DNA from: Rubrivivax sp.
GTDB taxonomy: Bacteria > Pseudomonadota > Gammaproteobacteria > Burkholderiales > Burkholderiaceae_C
Direction: 5' to 3'
Assembly: GCA_027490215.1 (NCBI GenBank)
Contig: JAIXYO010000028.1
Span: 1 to 51,325, forward strand
DNA: 51,325 nucleotides
In this document: in pieces, positions 28,394 to 38,515 of the stretch
Layout of the letters: the number at the start of each line of letters is the position of its first letter
Numbering within the stretch: the stretch's first letter is position 1
Notes under the pieces: generated by a model
Databases searched by the model: none
What the model was told of the DNA's origin: nothing
What the model saw: the letters and a program-made list of their open reading frames with translations, nothing else
Translations under genes and position numbers: made by a program

Positions 28394-29229
28394 ATGCCCC
28401 CTGTCGGTGGCTGCAGCGCCCCCAGCTTCGGCAGCGCGCCACAGGCATTGGCCATCGTGGCCTCGGCAATCTCGGGGATGCTGATGCCGCGCAGTGCGGC
28501 CAGCGTCTGGGCGATGCGCGGCAACTGCGCCGGCTCGTTGGGCAACGTTGCGCCAGGTTCGGATCGGCGCTCGGCCGCCGTGCGATACAGCCACTGCGGC
28601 GGGATGTCCGGCGCATCGGTTTCCAGCACGATCACCTCCAGCGGCAGCGTCTGCGCGAGGTGGCGTAACTGCAGCGCGCGCTCGAAGGTCATCGCGCCGC
28701 CAAAGCCCAGCTTGAAGCCCATGGAGACGAAGGTCAGCGCCTGCTGGTCGCTGCCGTTGAAGGCATGCGCGATGCCGCCTTGCACCGGCGTGCGGCGCAG
28801 ATGCTTCAGCAGCGTGTCTGCCGAGCGGCGCACATGCAGGATCACCGGCAGGTCGACTGCGCGGGCCAGTCGCAGCTGGGCTCCATAGAACCGCTCCTGG
28901 CGTGCGCGGTCGGTGTGAGGCACGAAGTGGTCGAGACCGATTTCGCCCACTGCCACCAGCCGCGGATCGTGCCGGTGCGCTTGGAGCGCCTCGGCCAGTT
29001 GAGCGACGTCGGTCTCATCCGCTCGATCGACATACAGCGGGTGGATGCCGAGCGCGTAGGCCAGTTCGTGCGTGTGCGCCAGTTCGCGCACGGCGTCGAA
29101 GTTCGCTCGCTCGACGGCCGGCACCACCAGCTGCACCACGCCAGCAGCCCGGGCCCGCCCGACCACAGCCGCCGCATCGCCGCTGAACTCGGGCGCATCC
29201 AGGTGGCAATGGGTGTCGATCCAGCGCAT
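28390..29229 (-). CDS. tatD: TatD-family metal-dependent deoxyribonuclease
   Basis: 279 residues, TIM-barrel metallohydrolase of the TatD family (DNase with 3' to 5' exonuclease or endonuclease activity). WIDTHCHLDAPEF at the N-terminus holds the first metal-binding His pair, GIHPLYVD and VGEIGLDH provide further ligands, and LETDAPDIPPQ is the C-terminal signature. The ATG at 29229 is 15 bases after the lolD stop. It is followed by the glycosylase through a 4-base overlap. Confidence 0.95.
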   Translation of the reverse strand: MRWIDTHCHLDAPEFSGDAAAVVGRARAAGVVQLVVPAVERANFDAVRELAHTHELAYALGIHPLYVDRADETDVAQLAEALQAHRHDPRLVAVGEIGLDHFVPHTDRARQERFYGAQLRLARAVDLPVILHVRRSADTLLKHLRRTPVQGGIAHAFNGSDQQALTFVSMGFKLGFGGAMTFERALQLRHLAQTLPLEVIVLETDAPDIPPQWLYRTAAERRSEPGATLPNEPAQLPRIAQTLAALRGISIPEIAEATMANACGALPKLGALQPPTGGM

Positions 29230-29244
29230 GCGCCGATGACCTGA

Positions 29245-29940
29245 TCAGGGCACGAGCCGACCCAGCTTCAGGCGCAGCACCCGGTCGCAGCGCGCGGCCA
29301 GCGCCTCGTCGTGGGTCACCAGCACGAAGGCCATGCCGCGGCTGCGCGCCAGCGACAGCATCAACTCGAACACGCCATCGGCGGTTTCGCGGTCGAGGTT
29401 GCCGGTGGGTTCGTCTGCCAGCACGCAGGCGGGCTGCCCGGCCAGCGAGCGCGCAATGGCCACGCGCTGGCGTTCGCCGCCTGACAACTGCGCCGGCCGG
29501 TGACCGATGCGGTGGCCCAGGCCGACCTGCTGCAGCACCGCCTCCGCGGATGCACGGGCCTCGGGCTGCGCCACGCGCCGGATGCGCAGCGGCATCGCGA
29601 CGTTGTCGAGCGCGGTGAATTCCGGCAGCAGGTGATGGAACTGGTAGACAAAGCCCAGGTGCCGGTTGCGCCACGCACCCTGCTCCTGCGCGTTCATCGT
29701 CTGCAGGTCGCGGCCCATCAGCGTCACCTCACCTTGCGTGGGCGCATCCAGCCCGCCCATCAGGTGCAGCAATGTGCTTTTGCCCGAACCCGACGCACCG
29801 ACGATTGCCACCGTTTCGCCCGCCGAGATGTCGAGATCAATGCCCTGCAGCACGTTCACATCGAGTGCGCCCTCATGAAACCGCTTGTGCAGCCCGGTCA
29901 CTCGGATCACCTTGGCGTCGTGCAGCGCGGGGTCACTCAT
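29245..29940 (-). CDS. lolD: Lipoprotein-releasing ABC transporter ATPase LolD
   Basis: Energises release of mature lipoproteins from the inner membrane to LolA. 231 residues. Walker A is [16 protein letters not shown] near 45, the Q-loop is [16 protein letters not shown] with the LolD-typical FHHLLPEF, the signature is [15 protein letters not shown] and the Walker B is [11 protein letters not shown]. The ATG at 29940 overlaps the end of lolC by eight bases. An upstream in-frame extension to 30000 lies inside lolC and is rejected. Confidence 0.96.
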   Translation of the reverse strand: MSDPALHDAKVIRVTGLHKRFHEGALDVNVLQGIDLDISAGETVAIVGASGSGKSTLLHLMGGLDAPTQGEVTLMGRDLQTMNAQEQGAWRNRHLGFVYQFHHLLPEFTALDNVAMPLRIRRVAQPEARASAEAVLQQVGLGHRIGHRPAQLSGGERQRVAIARSLAGQPACVLADEPTGNLDRETADGVFELMLSLARSRGMAFVLVTHDEALAARCDRVLRLKLGRLVP

Positions 29941-31189
29941 AACGCAAGGCCTCGGCCGGCTGCACGCGGCTGGCGCGCCAGCTCGGGTAGATCGTCGCAA
30001 CGAAGGCCAGCGCCAGCGAAATCAGCACGACAGGCACGATGTCACCGCTTTGTGGATCGCTCGGCATGTTGCTGATCAGGTAGACGCTGCTGGGCAGGAA
30101 GCTGGTGTGCAGCGCCCGCTCGATCGCCGGAACGATGACGTCGATGTTGAAGGCGACCCCCAGGCCCAGCACCATGCCCGCCAGCGTGCCCATCACCCCC
30201 GAGGCCGCACCCTGCACCATGAAGATCCCCATGATCGAGCGCGGGCTCGCGCCCAGCGTGCGCAGGATGGCGATATCAGCCTGCTTGTCGGTGACGGTCA
30301 TCACCAGCGTGCTGACAAGGTTGAAGGCCGCGACCGCAACGATCAGCGTCAGGATGATGAACATGAGCCGCTTCTCGATCTGTACCGCCTGGAACCAGTT
30401 GCGGTTGGTGCGTGTCCAGTCATTGACGCGCACCGAGGATCCGAGGCGCACCTGAAGCTCATCGCCCACCTCGCGCGCCTGCTGCGCGTCCTTCAGGCGC
30501 AGCTGAACGCCGGTCGGGCCGCTGACACGGAACAGCCGCGCGGCGTCATCCACATGCATCAACGCGAGGCCGCTGTCGTATTCATAGTGACCAGCGTTGA
30601 AGGTGCCCACCAGGGTCAGCTGCTTGAGTCGCGGCACCACACCCGCTGGCGTGATCTGCCCGCCGGGCGCGACGATGGTCACCTTGTCGCCCACCTCCAC
30701 GCCCAGACTGCGGGCCAGTTCGCCACCGAGCACGATGCACCAGCAACCGGGCACCAGCGGGGCCAGCGTGGTGTCACGCAACCGCGCCGCGAGGTCGGTC
30801 ACGGTGGCTTCCTCGGCGGGTGAGATGCCGCGAACGATCGCACCGCGCATATCGTCGCCGCGCGCGACCAGCGCCTGAGCGGCGATGAACGGGGACGCGC
30901 CAACGACCTGGGGATTCAGTCTCGCCTGCGCAGCGGTGGCCTGCCAGTCCGGCAAGGCCTCGCCGCGCGACTGGTAGATCTCGACATGCGACACCACCGA
31001 CAGCATCCGGTCACGCACCTCCTTCTGGAAGCCGTTCATCACCGACAGCACGATGATGAGCGCCGCCACCCCGAGCGCAATGCCGAGCATCGACACCCCC
31101 GAGATGAACGAGATGAACCCGTTGCGCCGACCGCTGCGACCCGCACGGGTGTAGCGCCATCCGATCTGAAGTTCGTAGGGGATTTGCAT
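29933..31189 (-). CDS. lolC: Lipoprotein-releasing ABC transporter permease LolC/LolE
   Basis: 418 residues of the LolC/E family. It opens [15 protein letters not shown], has [19 protein letters not shown] leading into the first membrane helix, a periplasmic domain (about 50-270) and three C-terminal helices with a [19 protein letters not shown] coupling loop. Only one permease gene is next to lolD; with no lolE in this window, a homodimeric LolF-type exporter is possible, which is inference. The ATG at 31189 lies 32 bases from the edge of a large palindromic repeat. Confidence 0.94.
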   Translation of the reverse strand: MQIPYELQIGWRYTRAGRSGRRNGFISFISGVSMLGIALGVAALIIVLSVMNGFQKEVRDRMLSVVSHVEIYQSRGEALPDWQATAAQARLNPQVVGASPFIAAQALVARGDDMRGAIVRGISPAEEATVTDLAARLRDTTLAPLVPGCWCIVLGGELARSLGVEVGDKVTIVAPGGQITPAGVVPRLKQLTLVGTFNAGHYEYDSGLALMHVDDAARLFRVSGPTGVQLRLKDAQQAREVGDELQVRLGSSVRVNDWTRTNRNWFQAVQIEKRLMFIILTLIVAVAAFNLVSTLVMTVTDKQADIAILRTLGASPRSIMGIFMVQGAASGVMGTLAGMVLGLGVAFNIDVIVPAIERALHTSFLPSSVYLISNMPSDPQSGDIVPVVLISLALAFVATIYPSWRASRVQPAEALRYE

Positions 31190-31220
31190 TGCGGGGGCAT
31201 GCTACACGGCAGTGTTGATT

Positions 31221-31652
31221 GCCTTGCAGGCAGCGCGCCGTTTGGTGAAACCGCGCCGGGATTCCGCCCCGGCAGGCGGGTAACTTTCTTCTGTTGGCAC
31301 AGAAGAAAGTCACCAAAGAAGAGTGCCCCAAACACCAGCCATCTGGCCTGCTCGCTTCGGCTACACGCCTACTTCAGAGGCTCTGGCCCAAGAACAGGCT
31401 CCGAACTACGGCCCCGGTTTCCTCGCTCAGGTTCAAACATTCGCTATCGCTGCGCCTCGACCCTTCGGGTCATCGGTTTGGGTTCTTGTGCCAGAGCTTC
31501 TGCCGTTCGCCTGTAGCCGAAGCGTGGTCACCAAATGGCTGGTGTTCAAGGGCCTCTTTTTGGTTACTTTTTCTGGCCCCGCAGAAAAAGTGACTCGCCC
31601 GCCGGGGCGAATACCCGGCGCGGTCTCACGAAAGGCGAGCTGCCAGCAAAGC
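31221..31652. repeat. 432-bp imperfect inverted-repeat element (MITE/REP-like)
   Basis: Left arm 31221-31395 pairs with right arm 31482-31652 at roughly three quarters identity by eye, leaving an 86-base centre. Blocks that match on both arms include ACCGCGCCGGG, CGCCCCGGC, AACACCAGCCAT and CGCTTCGGCTACA. Each arm also holds a small hairpin (AACTTTCTTC with GAAGAAAGT on the left). The element lies between uppP and lolC, both read leftward. Such units are commonly mis-annotated as tiny hypothetical proteins. One copy is seen in this window. Confidence 0.85.
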
Positions 31653-31663
31653 AAACCCAAAGG

Positions 31664-32521
31664 TCAATCTGCCCAGTTCACCCAACCCTGCCAGGCGGTC
31701 AGCAGAACGATGCCGCCGAACACGATGCGGTACCAGGCGAAGACGACGAAATCGTGGGTGGACACGAAGCGGATCAGCCAGCGGATGCACAGCAGTGCGC
31801 TGAAGAACGCGAACACCAGACCGACAGCGAACATCGGCAGATCGCTGAGATGCAAGGCCTCGCGCTGCTTCCACAGCGCATAGGCCCCGGCGCCCATCAG
31901 CGTCGGGATGCCCAGAAAGAAGCTGAATTCGGTCGCGGCCTTGCGCGAGAAGCCGAGCACCATGCCACCGATGATGGTGGCGCCGGAACGACTGGTTCCC
32001 GGGATCAGCGCCAGACATTGCAGCAGGCCAACCTTGAGCGCATCGATCGGCCCCATGTCATCGACCGTCTGGACGCGTGCGCGCCTCGTGCCTTCGGTAT
32101 CTGCGGCGCCGTACAAGCGCTTCTGCCGCGCTTCGACCCACAGGATGATCACGCCCCCCACGATGAACGCCATCGCCACCGGCACCGGGTGAAACAGGTG
32201 CTCCTTCACGGCCTTGCCGAAGGCCAGACCCAGCAGCACCGCGGGGATGAAGGCAATCAGCACATTGAGGGCGAATCGCCGCGCGACTGGGTCGCTGCCC
32301 AGGCCGCTGACGGTGGCCTGCAATCGCACGCGGTACTGCCAGATCACGGCAAACATCGCGCCGGTCTGTATCGCGATGTCGAACACCTTCGCGGTTTCTC
32401 CGGTGAAGTCGAGCAGTGATCCGACGAGGATCAGGTGACCGGTGCTGGAGATGGGCAGGAATTCCGTCAGCCCTTCGACAATGCCCATCAGGGCGGCTTT
32501 GATCAGCAGGGTGATGTCCAA
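31664..32521 (-). CDS. uppP: Undecaprenyl-diphosphatase (UppP/BacA)
   Basis: Integral membrane enzyme that recycles undecaprenyl pyrophosphate to the monophosphate carrier for cell-wall synthesis; confers bacitracin resistance. 285 residues with eight membrane segments. The active-site stretch is [20 protein letters not shown] at residues 13-32 (Glu17, Glu21) and the second is [12 protein letters not shown] near residue 170. The stop lies 12 bases from the palindromic element, which separates it from the lol genes. Confidence 0.97.
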   Translation of the reverse strand: MDITLLIKAALMGIVEGLTEFLPISSTGHLILVGSLLDFTGETAKVFDIAIQTGAMFAVIWQYRVRLQATVSGLGSDPVARRFALNVLIAFIPAVLLGLAFGKAVKEHLFHPVPVAMAFIVGGVIILWVEARQKRLYGAADTEGTRRARVQTVDDMGPIDALKVGLLQCLALIPGTSRSGATIIGGMVLGFSRKAATEFSFFLGIPTLMGAGAYALWKQREALHLSDLPMFAVGLVFAFFSALLCIRWLIRFVSTHDFVVFAWYRIVFGGIVLLTAWQGWVNWAD

Positions 32522-32571
32522 GTGGCGATCCGGTGACGTGCTGATTTGATGATACGGGGGCGGGGTGACGC

Positions 32572-35082
32572 TCAGCGCTGCGCCGCCTTGTCAGCAGCAC
32601 GCTCGGCATCGCGCACGATGCGCGCCAGCCGGTCCGCGAGCTTCTCGGTCGTCAATTTCTCGCGCAATCGCTCGACCATCAGCGGCAGGCTGAACGGGCT
32701 GGGCACCTTCAGGTCGACGCGCTCGACCGCAAGACCCGCCAAGCGCTGCAAGGTGGCGCGCAGACGGCCGATGTCCAGTTCCTGGCTCAGCACCTCGGTC
32801 TGTGCCTGGGTCAAGAGCAGGTTGCCGGCGTCGTACTTCTTGAACACCTCGAAGAACAGGCTGCTCGAGGCCTGCAACTGCTTTGTGCTCTTGGGCGCAC
32901 CGGGGTAACCGGTGAACACCAGGCCGGCCACACGGGCGATCTCGCGGAAGCGCCGCTGAGCCAGCTCGCCGCTGTTCAGGCTGTGCAGCACGTCGGCCAG
33001 AAGGTCGGCCGCGTCGAGCAAGCGGCCGTCGAACAGCGAGGCCAGATCCACCGGCTCGGCGCTGAGCAACTCGAAGCCGTAGTCGTTGACACTGACGCTG
33101 AAGGTGTTCGGTGCATCGCGTGCCAGCCGCCACGCCAGCAGACTGGCCAGCCCCAGGTGCACATTCCGGCCGGCAAATGGGTACAGGTAGACGTGGTGGC
33201 CCTCACGCGAGGTGAACACCTCGACCAGCAGCGTGTCAGGGGTCGGCAACTTGGATAGTCGCGCCTGCGTCTGCAGCATCGGCAAGGCGGCCCGCATCTC
33301 GGGCTCGTTCGGCACCAGGTGGTCATCCGCCTTCGCGGCCACCGCCAGCAAGTCGAGCACCGCATCGGCCAGTTCGCTCGACAAAGGCATCTTGCCGCCC
33401 GCCCAGCTCGGCACCACGCCTTTGCTCCTGGTGGCGCGCTGCACATAGGCGGTCATGTCCTGCGTGCGCAGGTACTCGAGCACTCGGCCGGCGAACACGA
33501 AGCAATCGCCCTTGCGCAGCCGGGCGATGAAGCTTTCCTCGATGGTGCCGATCTGGCCGCCGCTCAGGTACCTCACCTGCATCGAGGCATCACTGACGAT
33601 GGTGCCGATCGCGAGCCGATGGCGCTTGGCGATGCCCCGGTCGGGCACACGATAGACACCGTCGATCTGCTGCACGCGGTGGTACTCCGGATAGGCAGCC
33701 AGGCTGCCGCTGCCGCCTTCGACGAAGCCCAGGGCCCAATCGAATTCATCGCGGCCGAGGGTGCGGTAAGCATGCGCGGAACACACTTCCTCGAACATCG
33801 CGTCGGCGGTGAAACCACCACCGAGCGCCACCGTCACCAGGTGCTGCACCAGCACATCGAGCGGCTTGTCGGGCGTCTCGCGCTTCTCGATGCGCCCGGC
33901 CAGCGCGGCGCGCCGGGCCGCGGCGGCCTCGACCAGCTCCAGCGTGTTCGTCGGCACGAGCGTGACACGGCTCGGCCGACCGGGCGCATGACCGCTTCGG
34001 CCGGCACGCTGCAGCAGCCGCGCCACGCCCTTGGCACTGCCGATCTGCAGCACACGCTCGACCGGCAGGAAATCGACGCCGAGGTCCAGCGAGGATGTGC
34101 ACACGACCGCCTTCAACTGCCCCTGCTTCAGCCCAGCCTCGACCCACTCGCGCACGGACTTGTCGAGCGAGCCGTGATGCAGCGCCACGATTCCGGCCCA
34201 GTCGGGTCGCTCGCGCAGCAGCATCTGGTACCAGATCTCGGCCTGCGATCGGGTGTTGGTAAAGACGAGCGTGGTGGAGGCGCTGTCGATCTCGGCAATC
34301 ACCGGCTGCAACATCTGCGCACCGAGATGACCGCCCCAGGAGAATCGTCCGGGGTTCTCGGGCAACAGGGTATCGATCAGCAGCGTCTTGTCGACACGTC
34401 CTTGCACCGTGAGGCCCTCATCACTTTCGCTGTGAGCGCCGATCAGCACCTGCTTCGCGGCGTCCAGGTTGCCCAGCGTCGCACTCACCCCCCAGACCAC
34501 CAGCCCCGGCTTCCAGCGCTTCAGCCGCGCCAGCGCCAGCTGAACCTGCACGCCGCGCTTGTTGCCCATCAGCTCATGCCACTCGTCGACGATCACCGTG
34601 TGAACGCCCGCCAATTCCTCGGCAGCGCGCTCACGGGTGAGCATGAGGGTCAACGATTCAGGCGTGGTGACCAGCGCAGTCGGCAGGCGCCGCTCCTGCC
34701 GCGCACGTTCAGCGGATGTGGAGTCTCCGGTGCGCTGACCGACGCTCCAGTTCAGCGCGGCCTCGGGCAGCGCCAGTTGCAGCGCACGGGTGGTGTCGGC
34801 GGCCAGTGCGCGCATCGGGGTCAACCACAGCACGCCGAGTGGCGCGGGCGTGGCCTGGCTCGGCGAACCGAGGCTCAGGCCGCGCAGCAACGCGCCGAAC
34901 CACACCGCATAGGTCTTGCCGCTGCCGGTGGTCGCGTGCAGCAGTCCGCTGCGGCCTGCGGCCATCGCAGCCCAGACCTCGCACTGGAACTCGAACGGCT
35001 GCCAGCCTCGTGCGGTGAACCAGGCCTCGGCCAGCCGTACATCGGGCTCTGACGCAGACTTGCGCTTTGGCTGTGATCTCAC
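32572..35082 (-). CDS. Ligase-associated DEXH-box DNA/RNA helicase (Lhr family)
   Basis: 836 residues. Superfamily II helicase of the Lhr-like group named for its frequent clustering with an ATP-dependent DNA ligase. Walker A ATTGSGKT is at 50-57, the DEXH box is DEWH ([13 protein letters not shown]) near 160, SAT is in VSATLGN, and motif VI is [13 protein letters not shown]. The second half is the Lhr core/winged-helix extension. GTG at 35082 is chosen: it starts four bases after the DUF429 stop and gives a full-length protein; in-frame extension upstream reads into DUF429. The partner ligase and exonuclease are 8-10 kb away at 42932-45795. Confidence 0.93.
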   Translation of the reverse strand: MRSQPKRKSASEPDVRLAEAWFTARGWQPFEFQCEVWAAMAAGRSGLLHATTGSGKTYAVWFGALLRGLSLGSPSQATPAPLGVLWLTPMRALAADTTRALQLALPEAALNWSVGQRTGDSTSAERARQERRLPTALVTTPESLTLMLTRERAAEELAGVHTVIVDEWHELMGNKRGVQVQLALARLKRWKPGLVVWGVSATLGNLDAAKQVLIGAHSESDEGLTVQGRVDKTLLIDTLLPENPGRFSWGGHLGAQMLQPVIAEIDSASTTLVFTNTRSQAEIWYQMLLRERPDWAGIVALHHGSLDKSVREWVEAGLKQGQLKAVVCTSSLDLGVDFLPVERVLQIGSAKGVARLLQRAGRSGHAPGRPSRVTLVPTNTLELVEAAAARRAALAGRIEKRETPDKPLDVLVQHLVTVALGGGFTADAMFEEVCSAHAYRTLGRDEFDWALGFVEGGSGSLAAYPEYHRVQQIDGVYRVPDRGIAKRHRLAIGTIVSDASMQVRYLSGGQIGTIEESFIARLRKGDCFVFAGRVLEYLRTQDMTAYVQRATRSKGVVPSWAGGKMPLSSELADAVLDLLAVAAKADDHLVPNEPEMRAALPMLQTQARLSKLPTPDTLLVEVFTSREGHHVYLYPFAGRNVHLGLASLLAWRLARDAPNTFSVSVNDYGFELLSAEPVDLASLFDGRLLDAADLLADVLHSLNSGELAQRRFREIARVAGLVFTGYPGAPKSTKQLQASSSLFFEVFKKYDAGNLLLTQAQTEVLSQELDIGRLRATLQRLAGLAVERVDLKVPSPFSLPLMVERLREKLTTEKLADRLARIVRDAERAADKAAQR

Positions 35083-35086
35083 CCGT

Positions 35087-35959
35087 TCACACCACGCCGG
35101 CTGTGACGATCCAGCCTTCCAGCGTGTCGGCCTCCGCCGGTCGGCCGTAATCCGGCTGCGTGCGCGCCCAGGCGGCCTGCAACAGGCACAACACCCCATC
35201 GAGCCGGTCGCCGCTGGCATCGGCGACCAGCGCATCGCGCTGGGCATGGCTCAAGCGCAATCGAAGACCGAGCGGCGTACGGCCCTGCTCCAGCGCGTCG
35301 ACCAGGTCCTTGCGCGCGATCAACCGCTCGGCGGTCTGCTTCGCCTTGTCGTCGCTCTTGTAGGAACGGTTACCCAACACGGCGCGCGCCAGCAGCCCTG
35401 GATAACCTTCGACCGCCACCCGTCGGGTGTCACCGCCATGCAAGCCCGGCAGATGCACCCCGGCGTCGATCAGCAAGGGCACGCCTGCATGCAGCATGAA
35501 AGCCACCGGGGGGTTGACCCATTTCATCGACGGCGAGGAGCCTGCCGGTCCATCACAGCCCCGGTGTGCGAACTTGCTGCCGACCGGCCTTGCGTTGCAG
35601 AACGCAGCGAAGGTGTCACGGATCTGCTCGCGGGAGAGTGCCGCGTAATGCCGCATCAGCGGCAGCCAGTCGGTCGGCCAGCCGAGGGTCTCGATCAGTT
35701 CGCGCGGCAGGCCGAACGGCAGGTCGAAGGCCGCCACCCAAGCTCCCGGCGCGTGCAACCAGGCGCTGAATTCATCGAAGCCAGTGTGCAACTGAATGGC
35801 CTCCAGTCGCACGCTCTGCCCATCGAAACAGCCCAGCGCGACGACGATGGGTTTGCGCTTCGTCGGGCGACTGGTGAAGTCGATGCCCGCGACGGGCCCA
35901 GGACGAGCTTCGAGCTGAGGGGTCGCAGCTCGGTCGAGGCAGTGGGGGACGGCGCTCAC
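35087..35959 (-). CDS. DUF429 domain protein (predicted RNase H-like nuclease)
   Basis: 290 residues. The pattern [17 protein letters not shown] at about 25 and a FDLPFGLPR Asp motif near residue 100 are the acidic strands of the DUF429 RNase H-like fold. The [13 protein letters not shown] and [15 protein letters not shown] segments also belong to the family. No function is proven. The stop is four bases upstream of the helicase start, so expression is linked and a DNA/RNA maintenance role is plausible but unproven. Confidence 0.85.
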   Translation of the reverse strand: MSAVPHCLDRAATPQLEARPGPVAGIDFTSRPTKRKPIVVALGCFDGQSVRLEAIQLHTGFDEFSAWLHAPGAWVAAFDLPFGLPRELIETLGWPTDWLPLMRHYAALSREQIRDTFAAFCNARPVGSKFAHRGCDGPAGSSPSMKWVNPPVAFMLHAGVPLLIDAGVHLPGLHGGDTRRVAVEGYPGLLARAVLGNRSYKSDDKAKQTAERLIARKDLVDALEQGRTPLGLRLRLSHAQRDALVADASGDRLDGVLCLLQAAWARTQPDYGRPAEADTLEGWIVTAGVV

Positions 35960-36163
35960 AGCCCAGTCACTCGCAGCCGATTCATTGCGGGGTTCATCAG
36001 GCGTGAATCAAGTTCATGTTTCTGAAAGACAGACCATTCAATGGCCCATGTGGCGACTGTGCCGAAAGCGCGCAAAGCTTGATGCGCCGCAACATCCAGT
36101 GTGTGGGACAAGACTGAAATGCCTGTGGAGGAGCCTTCCTCTGCAAGCAAAAAGGTCGTCATC

Positions 36164-36787
36164 ATGACAACACCGAAACACACCGCCCTGGCCTTGAGTC
36201 TGGTCGTCATCGCATCGCTGCCCCTTATGGCACAGGCTGAGACGCCCAGCGAGCCTTGGCTGGTGCGCGTGCGCGCCGTCGAACTCCTGAGCCGCAACAA
36301 GGACACCACCCCACTCAACCTGTCCATCAACGACCGCGTGATCCCGGAACTCGACATTTCCTATTTCTTCACCGAGAACATCGCAGCCGAGTTGGTGCTG
36401 ACCTACCCGCAGCGGCAACGGCTCAGCGCTGGCGGCACCCGCATCGGCTCGTTCAAGCACTTGCCGCCCACATTGACCCTGCAATATCACTTCACCGACC
36501 TCGGTGCGTTCAAGCCCTATGTCGGCGTCGGGCTGAACTACACCCACCTTTCGAGTGTGCATTTCAATCCCGCCGTCGTCTCGGCTTTGCATCCAGACAT
36601 CAGCCGGGCCAGCTTCGGTGCCGCCTTCCAGATCGGGCTCGACTATGAGGTGTCAAAAAACGTCTACCTGAATCTGGACGTGAAGCGGCTGGATCTGAGC
36701 ACCAACGTGACCTCATCCGGCACCAAGGTCGGCGAGTTCAAGGTCGATCCAGTGCTGATCGGTGTGGGCGTCGGCTACCGGTTCTGA
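36164..36787 (+). CDS. OmpW-family outer membrane beta-barrel protein
   Basis: 207 residues with a signal peptide (1-25, ending PLMAQA). The mature protein has WLVRVRAVELLSR at its start, GSFKHLPPTLTLQYHF, FKPYVGVGLNYTHLS and a terminal Phe (GVGVGYRF), the pattern of an eight-stranded OmpW barrel that passes small hydrophobic compounds. The ATG at 36164 lies within an open frame running upstream to 36101. It stands alone, next to the degraded EthD fragment and alcohol dehydrogenase cluster. Confidence 0.92.
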   Translation: MTTPKHTALALSLVVIASLPLMAQAETPSEPWLVRVRAVELLSRNKDTTPLNLSINDRVIPELDISYFFTENIAAELVLTYPQRQRLSAGGTRIGSFKHLPPTLTLQYHFTDLGAFKPYVGVGLNYTHLSSVHFNPAVVSALHPDISRASFGAAFQIGLDYEVSKNVYLNLDVKRLDLSTNVTSSGTKVGEFKVDPVLIGVGVGYRF

Positions 36788-36939
36788 GCCTTGACCGTCT
36801 TGCCCCATCTTGACCGACCGCAGGACGGTCACCGTTGCTACCGGAACCGACACGAATGCGCACGAACTCGATCGCGAGCGGGCGCACAGTGTCGCGATGA
36901 CAGCGCTTGGTGGCCTTGTAGGGTTGTGGTCGCCTCAGA

Positions 36940-37029
36940 TATGGCAGCACCATCGATCATCCGAAGGCCGCCGAGATCACGAACGTCCTCGACGAATTGG
37001 AGATCGTGACGCTGTTCAAGGCCGAGTAG
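36940..37029 (+). pseudogene. Degraded 3' fragment of an EthD-family gene
   Basis: In frame from TAT at 36940 to the TAG at 37027 the translation is YGSTIDHPKAAEITNV, LDELEIVTLFKAE, which lines up with the last 30 residues of the intact EthD protein at 38516-38836 (WGSAEGQATAADIPNF, LDGSKIVMLFNEE). About half the positions are identical. An in-frame TAG lies just upstream at 36919, and no start or N-terminal part is left. Both copies are followed by similar non-coding sequence and a GGGCGGGCTG hairpin. Confidence 0.75.
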
Positions 37030-37079
37030 CGGGTCTTCCAGCCTGAACCCTGACGTCGGTGCGGGGCTACACGTAACAA

Positions 37080-37118
37080 GGGCGGGCTGCCCGACTTGGC
37101 ACAGCCCGCCCACTTTTT
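37080..37118 (+). terminator. Rho-independent terminator
   Basis: GGGCGGGCTG (37080-37089) pairs with CAGCCCGCCC (37102-37111) over a 12-base loop, followed by a run of five T at 37114-37118. It follows the EthD remnant. Confidence 0.75.
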
Positions 37119-37220
37119 CCCCGTTGGCAGTGATTGCGTAGCGCCGTTTTTCGGCGCCTCGCAGCGGGTGGGCCTTATGCCCTTGACCGCCGCGCTGCAG
37201 TCACTGCTGCGCTCAATGCA

Positions 37221-38264
37221 TCAAGGGATCAACACCGCACGACCCTTGACCTTGCCATGATGCAGATCAAGCAGGGCCTGGTTCGCGTCCTTGAGCTTGT
37301 ATTCGCGGGTGGCCAGATGCACCAAGCCACGATCGGCCAGGGCCATCAACTCGACCAGTTCCGGATAGGTACCGACCAGGCAGCCGACGATGTTCTTCTC
37401 GGTTGTGATCAGGTCCAACGCCGGGATGTCGATCTTGCCGCCGTAGCCGACGATGTAGTAGCTGCCAGCAGTGCTCGTCATCGCCAGGCCCTTGGCGATG
37501 GCATCGCCCTCGCCGACGAAGTCGATCACGGCCTGAGCGCCCTTGCCGCCCGTGAGTGCCAGAACCTGGTCCACTTCGGTACCGTCGGCCTTGACCAGAT
37601 GATGCGCGCCGCACTCCTTGGCGAGTTGCAGCGCCATGTCGCCGCGGTCAACCACGATGATTTCTGCCGCACACAGGGCAGCCAGCACCTGGATGCCGAT
37701 GTGGCCCAGACCGCCAGCGCCGATCACAACGGCGTACTCGCCTGGCAGCAGGTGACGCGAAGCCTTCTTGGCCGCACGATAGGCGGTGAGGCCAGCGTCG
37801 GTGTAAGGGGCGACGTCCTTCGGTGCCAGCGTCTTGGGCAGCTTGATCAGCGAACGCTGACCGGTGCGCAGGTATTCGGCATAACCGCCGTTGGCATTGA
37901 TGCCAGGGAAGCTGCTTTCTTCGGCTTGCATGTCGGCGCCGCGCCGGCAGGCCAGACAGTGACCACTGGTCACCAGCGGGTGGCAGATGACTGCATCGCC
38001 GACCTTGACGCCGGTCACGGCGGAGCCGATAGCCTCGACCCAGCCTGCGTTCTCATGGCCCATGATGTAGGGCAGCTTGATGTCGACTTTGCTGCGCCAG
38101 ATGCCTTCGACCACGTGCAGGTCGGTACGGCATACGCCGGCGCCGCCGATGCGCACGATGACGTCAGTGGGGTTCTCAATCTTCGGGTCGGGCACATCTT
38201 CGTAGTTCACGAAGGAGTCGCCCGTCAGCGTCTCGTTGTACTGGTGCAGTACCGCAGCTTTCAT
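37221..38264 (-). CDS. Zinc-dependent alcohol dehydrogenase, NAD(P)-linked (AdhP-like MDR)
   Basis: 347 residues. The catalytic zinc ligands are in GVCRTDLHVVEG and GHENAGWVE near 45-70, and VVIGAGGLGHIGIQVLAAL near 175 is the Rossmann glycine-rich turn. Of the four structural-zinc cysteines only the middle two remain (SGHCLACRRGADMQA, residues around 93-110); the outer two are Ser and Ala. It probably oxidises a short-chain or substituted alcohol; the substrate is unknown. The ATG at 38264 starts MKAAVLHQYNE. EthD genes or remnants lie on both sides, suggesting a catabolic context. Confidence 0.92.
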   Translation of the reverse strand: MKAAVLHQYNETLTGDSFVNYEDVPDPKIENPTDVIVRIGGAGVCRTDLHVVEGIWRSKVDIKLPYIMGHENAGWVEAIGSAVTGVKVGDAVICHPLVTSGHCLACRRGADMQAEESSFPGINANGGYAEYLRTGQRSLIKLPKTLAPKDVAPYTDAGLTAYRAAKKASRHLLPGEYAVVIGAGGLGHIGIQVLAALCAAEIIVVDRGDMALQLAKECGAHHLVKADGTEVDQVLALTGGKGAQAVIDFVGEGDAIAKGLAMTSTAGSYYIVGYGGKIDIPALDLITTEKNIVGCLVGTYPELVELMALADRGLVHLATREYKLKDANQALLDLHHGKVKGRAVLIP

Positions 38265-38515
38265 GTAGGGTCCTCGGGTGGCTTTTGAGAGGTCGAGAGT
38301 GTACTGTCCGTGCAAGGCCGATGCAACCGATGGATAGCGATCACGTCCCTGTCCTCGTTGTGGTCTTGGACCACCGCGGGTGTGATTCGACACAGCTGGC
38401 CGCACCCATCAACAGCGCTCGGAACTCGATTGGAAACACCCGATTCTTCTTGCCGCCGCCGCGTCGATTGTGTTAGTGTCCGAGGCTTCTCTTCAACCAC
38501 TCCCTGGAGACATAA

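Larger units (their letters stand above)
36940..37156 (+). repeat. Diverged direct duplication, copy A (partner 38735-38954)
   Basis: 217 bases matching copy B over nearly its whole length: EthD 3' end, then GACGTCGGTGCGGGGC-type spacer, terminator hairpin, and TGATTGCGTAGCGCCG. Lengths agree to within three bases (217 against 220). It lies at the 3' end of the alcohol dehydrogenase, copy B on the far side of the gene. Confidence 0.7.
36788..37220. other. Non-coding stretch with EthD remnant and terminator
   Basis: 433 bases between ompW and the alcohol dehydrogenase stop. The first 150 bases hold nothing I recognise. From 36940 to about 37156 lies copy A of a diverged duplication described below, including a decayed EthD 3' end and a hairpin terminator. 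The rest is non-coding. Confidence 0.6.

Noticed and set aside
31290-31620. Small reading frames inside the 432-bp palindromic element
   Set aside because: They are translations of repeat DNA on both strands with no ribosome-binding site; similar products are a common annotation artefact.
33319-35052. A 577-codon frame antisense to the helicase
   Set aside because: Shadow of the Lhr helicase, with no start signal or family resemblance.
36788-36939. A second gene or RNA between ompW and the EthD remnant
   Set aside because: No frame with a start signal or family pattern, and only short chance hairpins.
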